NCBI GenBank assembly: GCA_036426205.1
Contig: WSYH01000086.1
Location: 248,001-312,000 of the forward strand
Source of the DNA: Ascaphus truei
Lineage: Eukaryota; Chordata; Amphibia; Anura; Ascaphidae
Reading direction: 5' to 3'
Length of the DNA: 64,000 bases
Part shown: in pieces, positions 30,932 to 42,800 of the stretch
How positions within the stretch are numbered: position 1 is the stretch's first letter
Layout of the letters: every line of letters begins with the position of its first letter
Made by a program: the position numbers and the translations under genes
Notes under the pieces: model-generated
Seen by the model: only the letters and a program-made list of their open reading frames with translations
The model's database searches: none
Told to the model about the DNA's origin: nothing

Positions 30932-33759
30932 GTGAGCGCAGGGCATGGGTGGGGAGAAGTGGGAGGAGATAGTGTGAGGTTGGTTGTACTGGCTTTGCCA
31001 TTTTTAAGCCTGTAGGATGTGTCATACACACTTTAAGTTATGGCGGGTGACATGGTGTGCTCATTTGCATCTGGTGAGCAACAGACCCAAGAAGGGCCAA
31101 TAGACCAGTAAGGTCCCCTACATCCCAGCACTCAATCACACTGCACAGTTAGATAGCAGCGGTATAACCAAAACAAGAACGAGCAGAGCTATGAGCATCC
31201 GATAACACAAATTGTATGATGTATGTGATATAAAAGTAATTTTTTTTGTTTCAAATTTTTTTATTAGGCATTGATACAGTATGCATTTTTACAACTATAT
31301 CTTGGCCTAATACAGGGTTTTTTTCTTTTTTGTTGTTAACAGAGATAGTCTCAACACTCTCCCGACCCTTCTTCCTGGGTTGACAGGGCTAGCGGGAGGG
31401 TAGAAACAGAAAGAGAGAGAGGGGGGGGGGGGGGGGGGGTCACGTCCTCAGTTTCCGGTGGTGGGTTTCTCCTATGTCTCGTCTATTGCTTGTTGGGGGT
31501 GGGCAAGTTTTAATCTGCTGTTTGGGTCAGCCATGGTTCCCATATTTTATAGAAGGACACCGTTGTCCTTTTCAGAAAGGCTGATAGCTTCTCCATTACC
31601 ATTACCTCTTGTATTCTTTTCTTAACTGTTTGCTTAGGGGGGGGGAGACACCTTCTTCCATGAGGCTGCCACCGCACATCTAGCCACCGTGAGAATGAAG
31701 GAGATTAATTTTCCTATTGGTCGGTCAATGTTCTCTATTGGCCTGGCCAATAAGTAGGTCAGCGGGTCAATGGGTATTGTGATATAAAAGCAATTTTAAT
31801 AGTAATATAAAGTTCAAATGAAGGGTGTTCAAAAAACTTCCCGGTGCAAAAATGGACTTCAAAAATGGAAGCTCAGACACAGTACTAATGTAACTGTCAC
31901 CCGCAATAGGGTAATGACCAGACTGGGTAGCTTTTTGAGCCTGATACCACATCACATTGAGACTGGGAACAGCTGTGACATAGTACTTACCTAACATCAG
32001 TATTGCAAGTATACTTGCATTTTTTAGTGACCTCTTGGTTGTTTTCACACACACAAGGTTTAGTACAGCTGGTACATTATCACTATTTCAGTGCTATCTT
32101 TACACACTCATACAGCCACAGTTATTGTACACTTTAAACGTGTCCAGATATAGGGTACATAAGATGACAGGGTATTAACCTTCTATTTCTATGTGGCTAA
32201 GGAAGGGGGGAGTTTCTCTAAACTCTCTTCCCCTAAGTTTAGTTACCTACGGCTGTACTATTTTACATTTCTACTAACTACAGGCACATTGTATATCTAT
32301 CAGTTACCATCTGTAGTGACCCATGGATGCTACACGTTCTGCATACTTATTCTGAGTATGGAGATCTCTGTAATATAGTATCAATTGTAGAGTGGTCGTG
32401 GGAGGGGGGAGTTTTCTTAGGAGCTCCCTTCCTCCAAGTAGGCTCATCTGTCTTTGTGTTGGGCTACCCAGCCTGGTCATTACCCTATTGCGGGTGACCG
32501 TTACATTAGTACGGTATCTGAGCTTCCATTTTTGAAGCCCGTTTTTGCACCGGGGAGTTTTTTTTAACACCCTTCATTTTAACTTTATATTACTATTAAA
32601 ATTGCTTTTATATCACATACGTCATATAATTTCTGTTATTGGACGCTCTGCTCTTGTTTTGGTTATACCGCTGCTATCTAACTGTGCAGTGTGATTGAGT
32701 GCTGGGATGTAGGGGACCTTACTGGTCTATTGGCCCTTCTTGGGTCTGTTGCTCACTAGTTTTTCACATTGTGTCTACTGTTTGTTTTCCCCCACTGCAC
32801 CGTCCACCCTATTCACTAACAACTAAATCTATATAATGGTTCCCAGCACTCAGTATGAAAAAACCGACACAAGCATCAATATGTGAATGAAAATGGTATA
32901 TTCAAGAGTAATACAGATCAAAAGCCAACCCTAATAGGAGCTAGGTAGGAATTTAGCATTGAACTAATCAGTAAACAATGGGTAAAAAAAAGGGGAGAGG
33001 GGGATGGAGGAATACATAGGGAACAAAACAGAGTAAAAAACAAGGGGGGGGGGGGAGGAAAGGGATAAAGGACAACGTATAACAAACGGTCTGGTCGAGG
33101 TAATACAATGTAGGGGGGCAACGTTTCGGGGACTACAGCGCCCCTTCTTCAGGCCCGTTCCCACAGACTAGTACAGTCTGTGGTACTTTCCTAAGTAGTA
33201 TACCTCCACCCAGACACTCCTCTCAAATTACCAACGTGTAATGATAAAAAGAAAGAAACTAGACCAGATGCACCCTAGTGTCAAAAATGAATAAACCGAA
33301 CATATGTCTCAGGATAGAACAACAATGATTTTTGTCAACCTCAGGTCAGATAGCACAGTGATATTTTAAGTTAAAGAGAATATCCTCTGTAAGCTAAGCA
33401 ATAGGCTGCACATGAGCTAAATCCACAATTAAGCCTAGTGGGAACTGTAATAAATCTGTCGGAGCACTCTGCTGCATGTGAGGGAAATACACAGAAAAAC
33501 CTGTGATAAGCAGCAGTGAAACTGCAAGGAAAAAACACAATATAAATCCTCTGATATGTGCTGCTCTGCTCTCAATGAGGGTCCCTATTCACTAACGTTT
33601 AATATATGTAAGGAGTGCTGGTGTCATATTCGTTGTTGTAATACATAAAAGTAACAATAGAAAAAGGAGTCCCTGCCCCGAAAAGCTTACACCTGTCTTA
33701 CCGAAAGGTGGCGTTGGCTCTGTCCAGACCTAGAAATATGGCTTTTAGAGTGGAGAGGA

Positions 33760-33808
<49 letters not shown>

Positions 33809-36800
33809 TTTGAGGGGATATATATAGCACTTGGGGCGCTAATGAAATAGGACTCTCCTCTCCAGCAAAACCCATATTTCAGTGTCTGGATGGGAGTAAC
33901 GCCACCTTTAGCTATGACCTAACTAACGGAGCTCTGTGGATAGGCGTTGTTACAGGGAACACCTCATTTGCATATCATTAGCACTCACGTCCGTTATGCG
34001 GACACAGAGGCCCGTTACGACTGAAAACCACGCTTAATGCAGCGTTAGTGAGCTTTGACGATACGCGTTGGCACTTAACGAGACGTTAACACCTTGTTGC
34101 GTCAATAACGGAGCTTTGTGGATCTGGCCCAAAGGGCGAAGCCTGGGTTGGAGGTGGGACGAGCTACTAGAGGGCAACGTGCGTGAAGTCGGGACTAAAA
34201 ACCAGAGGGTGGAACTTTTAGATGAAGGCGGGGCAAAAAACTGAAGGGCAGAGCCTGAAGGGAAGGCGAGACTAGATATCAGAGGGCAGAGCCGGGGTGG
34301 AGGTGAGGCTAGATACCAGAGGGCAGAGCCGGGGTGGAGGTGAGACTAGATACCAGAGGGCAGAGCCTGAAGGGAAGGTGAGACTAGATACCAGAGGGCA
34401 GAGCCTGAAGGGAAGGTGAGACTAGATACCAGAGGGCAGAGCCGGGGTGGAGGTGAGGCTAGATACCAGAGGGCAGAGCCGGGGTGGAGGTGAGACTAGA
34501 TACCAGAGGGCAGAGCCTGAAGGGAAGATGAGACTAGATACCAGAGGGCAGAGCCGGGGTGGAGGTGAGGCTAGATACCAGAGGGCAGAGCCGGGGTGGA
34601 GGTGAGACTAGATACCAGAGGGTGGTGCCTTTGTGTGGAAGCAGGGATTGGATCCAGAGAGCAGGGCCTGCGGTGGAGGCGGAGCTAGGATTCACAGAAT
34701 GGAACCTGGGGCGGGGGTTGGAATCCACAGGACAGAACCTGGTGTTGAGGCAGGGGGGGAGGCGGGACCAGAGGCTGTAGCTGGGGTAAGATGGGTCGGG
34801 ACCTGTCACTTTAGCCTGTAAACTCTTGTGCATACTTTCTGTACCTTGCTGTTTGCTGTTATAAAATTGCAAGTTCTTAGCTTGAGCATCTTTCAGTACA
34901 GTCTTATTTTCCTCACCAGCTGATCCATAAGATAATTGACCTGGGATACGCCAAGGAGCTGGATCAGGGCAGTCTGTGTACATCATTCGTTGGTACCTTG
35001 CAGTATCTGGTGAGTGACCTGTCCCAACACCCACCCCATAGAAGCCCTATAGCTGCTCCAAGCCAAGGTTTGCACCCTACATCCACTCCTTTTATTTGCT
35101 CTGTATTCACGCACACATTCATTCACATGCACTCTTATTCACAGATGCTCAATCATATGCATTTTTATTAATGTGCACACTCAATCATATGTGATTTCAT
35201 TCATGCATACGTGCTAATTCATATACTCATTCTTTCATACATATGCACTGTTCATCATACACGCTCATTCACACGCGTGCTGTCGCTCATATGCGCGCTC
35301 ATTCACACGTGCGCTCTCGCTCATATGCGCGCGCTCATTCACATGCGTGCTGTTGCTCATATGCGCTCTCATTCACACGCGTTCTCTCGCTCATATGCGC
35401 TCTCATTCACACGCGTTCTCTCGCTCATATGCGCTCTCATTCACACGCGTGCTCTCGCTCATATGCGCTCGCATTCACACGCGCGCTCTCACTCATGCGC
35501 TCTCATTCACACCCGCGCTCATTCACACGCGTGCTCTCGCTCATGCGCTCTCATTCACACACGCACTCTCGCTCATGCGCTCTCATTCACACGCGCGCTC
35601 TCGCTTATGCGCTCTCACATGCGCGCTCTCGCTAATGCGCTCTCATTTACACACGCGCTCTCGCTCATGCGCTCTCATTCACACAAACGCACGCTCTCGC
35701 TCAGATGCGCTCTCATTCACACGTGCGCTCTTGCTCATATGCGCTCTCATTCACACGCGCGCTCTCGCTCATATGCGCTCTCATTCACACGCGCGCTCTC
35801 GCTCATATGCGCTCTCATTCACGCGCGCTCTCATTCACGCGCGCGCTCTCGCTCATATGCACTCTCATTCACACGCGCTCTCATTCACACGCGCGCTCTC
35901 GCTCATCATACAGACATACAAAGGCAGAATACAGGATTATTGGCAATATACTGTAGTGTCAACTACAGTAGAGGAACGGAAACTGTGAGTCCTAATTTCA
36001 GGTATAAATAAACTAGAGATTGTGCAAAGATGGGCTACTGAAAATAATCATTTAGATCCTTCAAGATTGAGCAAGGTATATTTGTTTCAATAATAATTTA
36101 TTCTTCATAGACAGCCTAATACAGGCATACACGTTCTGAGTGGAGAACTACTGTATCAGCATGATGGTATTTCTTAGGCCTTGCCCCCGCTGCATGCTGC
36201 AGCGTCCGCTGTGGCGGACGCTGCGCTCACCAGAGCCCTCCCCGCAACGGCGCCGGGCCCGCTGCGCTCGCGCGAGAGCTACTCCTGCTCTCAATAGAAT
36301 TGAGAGCAGGAACTCGCGTCGAGCGGCTAGGCACGCCCCCCGGCGGTTCAGCCAATGAGGGCGAACCTGCCGGGTGACGTCTTGGCCGCGCCCCCGTCAC
36401 TCCTCCGGCACGCTCCCCCCGGTCTCTGCTCCTGCAGTGAGCTGCAGACCGGGGAATCGCCGGAACGCGCAGCCAAAAGCGCGGGCGCGCATTACAGCGC
36501 CGTGACCGGGGCCTTAGCCTTAGGCTGCGGCCCCAGTACCTGCGCTGCACGCGCGTCAGCAGCCGATTTCCCTGGTCTGCAGGGAGCTGCAGACCAAAAG
36601 ACAGGGGAGGCGTGACGGGGCCGTGACGTCACCCGGCAGGTTCGCCCTCATTGGCTGAACCTCCGGGGGACATGGCTTAGCGCTCCGTCGCGACTCCTGC
36701 TCTCAATTCTCTTGGGAGCAGGAGTCGCTGTCGGCGCAGCGGGCCCGGTCCCATGGTGCAGCAGCTATTGTCCCTGCAGCGTCCCCCACAGCGGGAACCT

Positions 36801-39800
36801 GGCCTTAGTTCTGTTCTCTGTGTCAAAGCAAAACCTTGATATAATTTTTCCGTTACACGGCAGTAACTCCTTTTCGTGATTAATCAGAATATATCTCTAT
36901 CTCTATCATATTTTTGTATTTAGCAGTTATCTTTCAGACATTCATGGTAGAACAATGTCTTCCTAGACTTTTATCTCCAGACATCCTTGTGAGATGTCCA
37001 TCAATCTCTGTTCTGAAAAATCTCCCTTATTCAGGACTGATGTAACTGTTCTTTGTATCTTACAATGATCTTTATTATCTTGTGCATACTTATCCTACAA
37101 ATATTCCTAGGTTTCTAAAGATGCTCTTGTCTAACTGATTTAACTGTCTAACTGCTTTCACATCCCAGACTCATGAGGTCTGCTACGTTGAATTTCTACC
37201 CAATTTACAAAATCCTAATTATAATTGGCAGTTTATATAACAGATTAAATAGAAGATGAGACAAAATGGATTCCTGAATCACATGAGATCTGTCTGTCTG
37301 TCTATCTCCCCACATCCTCTCTCTCCCCTCTCTCCTCCCTCCTCCCTCCTCCCTCCTCTCTCCTTCTCCTCCCTCTCAATCCAGACACACCCACACACTT
37401 ACCGACACAGTGAAGAGCTACCCTACAGCTGTTCTGTGATCAGCTGAGCCTAGCTGGCATCATCCTCTGATCTTCTCCTACCCGCCCAAACCGGCTCATT
37501 ATAATCCGGGACTTCTGGTCACCGAACCTCAGCCGCTGTACCTCAGCAGCTGCCCACCGCGCAGGAATTGCCTGACCTCCCTCAACCATGCTTCCCACGG
37601 AGCGGGGACTTGCTTGCGTGGAGCGTGGAGCGTGGAGACTAGCTCCCTTCCTCCCGGCGCGCGGGACTCCCTCAAATGGAGCGAGGAGACTCTCCACTCC
37701 TTTCTGCGGTGCGCAGGAACTCCCTCGGGGAGGGAGGCAAGGGATACAGCATGGCGAGGAGAAGCAGCATGTGGAGAAGGGAGCCTAGCCCCTGCGGGCA
37801 GGTGCCCGCTCCTCAGCCTCTGCGTTGGGCTTGACGTCATGTAGTGTGTCGTCATCGCAACGCGGAGGCATGTGTCACTGTGCGGTTATTTACAAGGGAG
37901 ATGCAGGTGGAAACACTGAAGATGCAGAAACATGCTGGGAGACGCCGAACCACTTGACAGCGGGCTAAATGCACTCGCCGTGGGCGAGTGTATTTGTCGA
38001 GCCCTGCCTATAATTGTAACTACTCTTAATAGTTTCATAATATAGCCCTAGCCAATTCAAATCTGGCTTTTGCCCCAAACACTCCACGATTACTACCCCC
38101 CTAAAAGTTTGAATGAGATCCAGTGAATCATAAGTTATACTTAGTTTTTCATACATGGTTTCTCCATTTTGACTTTATTTTTGTTAAATAAATCATGACA
38201 CGGTGTAATATGAACACACAAATAATCAACTGGGATTATAGATAGCCCCCTAATATTGCACTCAAGGTTGGTGACAGAGTAGGTACAGTGTCACACCGTG
38301 AAAGGCTTGAATATAGCCTAATCCCAAAACTAGGATAGCCGCCAAAGACCACAAACTAAGAAAAATAATAAATGCTTTAATAATATCTAATAAAAACGAC
38401 GAAACACGATAAAAATGCACAAAAGTGCATGGATAAAATCCCCAAATGTGTGGAGTCACGGAGCAAAAAACGTAAGTAGTTGCTGTTCAGAAGAACACCC
38501 AATAGAAAACCTGTGTGTAGCTGCAAAATAAAGTCACATGCAGTCCTATATAACTTTACACCAATTTGGCAAAGTAAATCAATGAATGAGGGACAGCGTA
38601 AATCAGGTATAGCAGTATCCACAATGTGTACATATATAACCTCTAAATCAGGCTCTTGCATCTAGTGCAAACGCTGCTGGTGCTGCCACAAAAGTATGGA
38701 GCTGGCTGTGATACGTAGCAGTTTCCCACGACTAAAGTGGCCCCATCAACAATCTGGAGCCGGCCGCATAGTATATGCACAAAGACCCGATCAAAAAGTT
38801 CTCGATATAGTAGCAGCTGGAGCCCCGTAAGTACTCTGGAGCTTGCCTAGGTGCGTAAAACATACAACCTGATCCGCAGTCTGTTATTTCTGCGTGTAGC
38901 AGCAATGGGAGCCCCGTAAATAGTTAGGAGCTTTGCCGTGTCTCCTTCCACAAACCGCTTGTACGTCAATGTGATGACGTCACGCGTACCCCGACGTACG
39001 TTTCACGCGTCGCCCGCGCGCTTTCTCAAGGGGGAGGAGTGTTAGATCATCGTATTGGTAGACCTTTTAAACCTCCCTGGAGGGGAGGGGCGGATGGCAT
39101 ATGTCAGTGAACCATTAAAGGGACATACTAGGGAACGAGTAAACCCTAACAAAACATGAATGAATCAACCGGGGAAAAGGGGAGGGGGGGGGGTGGTTGG
39201 CGGACCGAGGGTGGGATGGGGCGGTGTAAACAGAGGAGTGAACTCAAAATCACAGTAAAACTCGCAAACAGCAAAATATAGGCAGACATCGCTCCATCTC
39301 ATCTTATTAATGATACTCAATTCATTAAGGAGTGGGAAGATACTCTACGTGAATGCTCAAGTAAGTTGATCGCTTTACTTATTTCATACGAGAACAAGCG
39401 ACTTGAAAAAATTAACATCGAGATCAATACACTACTAGCTGACGTTGATACATGGCGAGACCATACAGATTTTATAAATTTTGAAAAACGCCTGAAAAAT
39501 CAAATAGATAAACTTACTGCTGATATTAAAGCAAGGAAAGCACGCAAATACACCAGGGATACTATTGACTACGACACCAACACTATCTTTACTTACAAAA
39601 AGAAACGTGAAAAACCTAGAAAAGATACCAAAGGTACTGAGTCAACAACTGCCTGTGAAACCTCAGCCAGTGATGCTGAGTCAGAGTCCCATCTGAGTAG
39701 AGACACTATTCATCAAAGGTTCATCCCTCTCCCGTCCACATCCCTGGCTCCCCCTAGTCAGACTTTTTTAGACCTTTCTGGACCAGACTATATCCCCCCA

Positions 39801-42800
39801 GGACACGAAAGACCAGGAGGGGGAGAGGCCAGAAAATTGCGAGACACGGAAATATGGGGTTACAAGGAACAGGGGATGCGGAGACCTTACAGACGCGGCC
39901 GATACCACCGACGCAGGTAATGAACCTTTCCTCTACTGTACTTACTCCCGTACACCTCAATGTCCTTTCTAGAGGATTAACCTTTTGCCCTACCAACCAG
40001 GCTGACACATTCGAGAACATTAAGGACCTTAACTTGTTCGCTCGGAAATTGTCACTTCACGTTTTCTTCAAACGTAGACAGAGACTACTTAGTATTAACG
40101 CACCATCTGAGAATTTTGACACACAAGACTTTGCTTGTTTAGAGTTGTTACATGGCTTAGAGGAAGAAAATACTAAGAACCCCGGTGAGGGACCTTATAC
40201 AAAGTTGAGAAACAAATCGCGATTTACGCCACCGCTACAGAGCTGCACAAATGTGGATGTCTTCACGCAGTTAGTGACTAATGACTTTCTTAAAATGACA
40301 AAAAATTCCACCAATTTCAATCTAAAATTTGAGGAATACAAAGCATTGAAAGATCTAGAGAATAACGACAAAATCACAATTAAACCATCTGATAAAGGTG
40401 GTAATATAGTTATTCTAGATACATCCTCTTATGTCAAAGAATGTATCAGGTTACTATCTGACCAACACTGTTACAAGATTCTACCACATGACCCTACTGA
40501 CACTTTTCTGACTGAACTTTTGACAATTTTGCACTCAGGTCTAGACAATAAGGTGATCACCCAAACAGAAATGGAATTTATTTTCATCAAACATCCCCCT
40601 CTGTCCACATTTTACCACCTTCCAAAGGTACACAAGGGCGTCTACCCTCCACCAGGTAGACCAATAGTGTCTGGCGTTGGCAATCTCACTTCCAACGCCA
40701 GCATCTATTTGGATACATTCCTACGCCCGTTTGTCGAAACCCTTCCCTCATACCTTAAGGATACCAAAGCAGCTTTGCTAAGGTTAGAGGATATCACTGT
40801 GGACACTAACACCCTTTTAGTGGGGATTGATGTTGAGAGCTTGTATACAAGTATATCACATTCATTCGGGTTACAAGCTGTTAAACACTTTCTACGAGCT
40901 AGGGACACCAACTCAAGGGCACACAATGATTTTGTTCTTGATTTACTCAACTTTGTTTTGACCAAAAATTTCTTCCTTTTCAATCAAAAGATCTATCATT
41001 AAGTTCAGGGTACCGCCATGGGCACCACGTGCGCTCCCACCTATGCCAACCTCTATCTGGGCTGGTGGGAAGAAACCGTGGTGTTCATGGAGGAGTATTC
41101 CATATACACTGACCATATCGATCTTTGGTCACGGTACATCGATGATGTGCTCCTATTATAGAATGGCACTAAAGAACTGTTGGTTGAATTTATCAATAAA
41201 CTCAATGACAATACACACAATCTGAGACTCACTTTTGAAGTACAACATACAAGTATTAACTTTCTCGATATCACAATCTCTAAACAGCAGAATGGCAAAT
41301 TACAGACAACCATATACTGGAAACCCACGGCAACTAATAGTCTCCTTGTAGCAGATAGCCACCACCCTAGACAACTTATTAACAATATCCCCACAGGGCA
41401 ATTCTTACGCCTAAAACGGAACTGCACTACATTGTCTGAATTTAAGATACAGGCTAAAGATCTCACGCAACGCTTTCTCGACAGAGGATATTCCAAAACC
41501 ACTGTCAAAAAGGCTTTCAACAGATCATTAAATACACCAAGACCAGGTCTCCTGATTGACAACCTAGGAGCCAAGGATGATAAGCCCCAGACTATACGTT
41601 TTATTGGCACCTTTTCTAACCAATGGCAGTCTATTCGCCAGGTCCTGTCTAAACATTGGCACATCTTACTTCAGGACAAGGATCTGGCGAAGATTTTACA
41701 ACCTACACCCAATATGGTTAGTCGTAGGGCGCGTAATTTACGTGATTACCTGGTCAAAAGTCACTTTCAGAACATACCTGTACGTACATGGTTGGGTCAC
41801 AAACCAAATGGTACGTACACATGTGGTCGTTGCAAGGCCTGTACATCGGTTAAAGTTACAAAAACCTTCACCGACTCCACATTACTTCATAAGTTCACCA
41901 TCAGGGACTTCATCAACTGTCTCACCACTGGTGTCATCTATCTGATCCAATGCGCCTGTGGTAAACAATACGTGGGCGAAACACACACAGCCTTTAAGGT
42001 GCGCATTCTGGAACATCTTGGATCGATCAGAAACAAATTAGATACACCAGTGGCGAGACATATAAATGACACACATTGGGGTGATTCCTCGAACCTCAGT
42101 TTCATTGGCATAGCCCATGTACCATGGGGCCCACAATCAAGGGTGACTGGGACAAAAAACTTTGCCAATGTGAATGCCGCTGGATACACCGTCTGAACAC
42201 ACTGGCACCAGCAGGCTTGAATGAGGGGTTTCTTTTCTCCTCATTCCTGTAATCGGGCTAGGGGGATCCAGGTATATAGGATTTATTTCAACCAGCTTAG
42301 TAGGAGTCGTTTTGACTTTTTAGGCGGCTTCGTCAGTATAGCACAGTCCTACACCATTCACTGTCCTCCTGAGGCTCTAGTGTCACCTGATGTGTGTCAT
42401 TTTCTGTCTATCAGATAAACATGTTGCATTATTATTTATTTATTATTTACTATTCTCTCATTTCCCTAGCATTTTCTATGGTGATTTGACCTATGTCTGC
42501 CTATATTTTGCTGTTGCGAGTTTTACTGTGATTTTGAGTTCACTCCTCTGTTTACACTTCCCCATCCCACCCTCGGTCCACCAACCACCCCCCCCCTCCC
42601 CTCTCCCCTTTTCCCCGGTTGATCCATCCATGTTTTGTTAGGGTTTACTCGTTCCCTAGTATGTCCCTTTAATGGTTCACTGACATATGCCATCCGCCCC
42701 TCCCCTCCAGGGAGGTTTAAAAGGTCTACCAATACGATGATCTAACACTCCTCCCCCTTGAGAAAGCGCGCGGGTGACGCGTGAAACATACGTTGGGGTA

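Noticed and set aside
34269..34620. CRISPR-like array (also 15.5-16.1 kb and 35.2-35.9 kb)
   Set aside because: The repeats are contiguous minisatellites without unique spacers, in introns of vertebrate genes, and no cas genes are present.
35211..36011. A 266-codon open frame
   Set aside because: Translation of the 34-bp CA/CG-rich minisatellite (repeated [12 protein letters not shown]). Overlapping frames are open as well.
36180..36810. CpG-island promoter
   Set aside because: The GC-rich block is an inverted pair of MITEs with TTA duplications and a known empty site.
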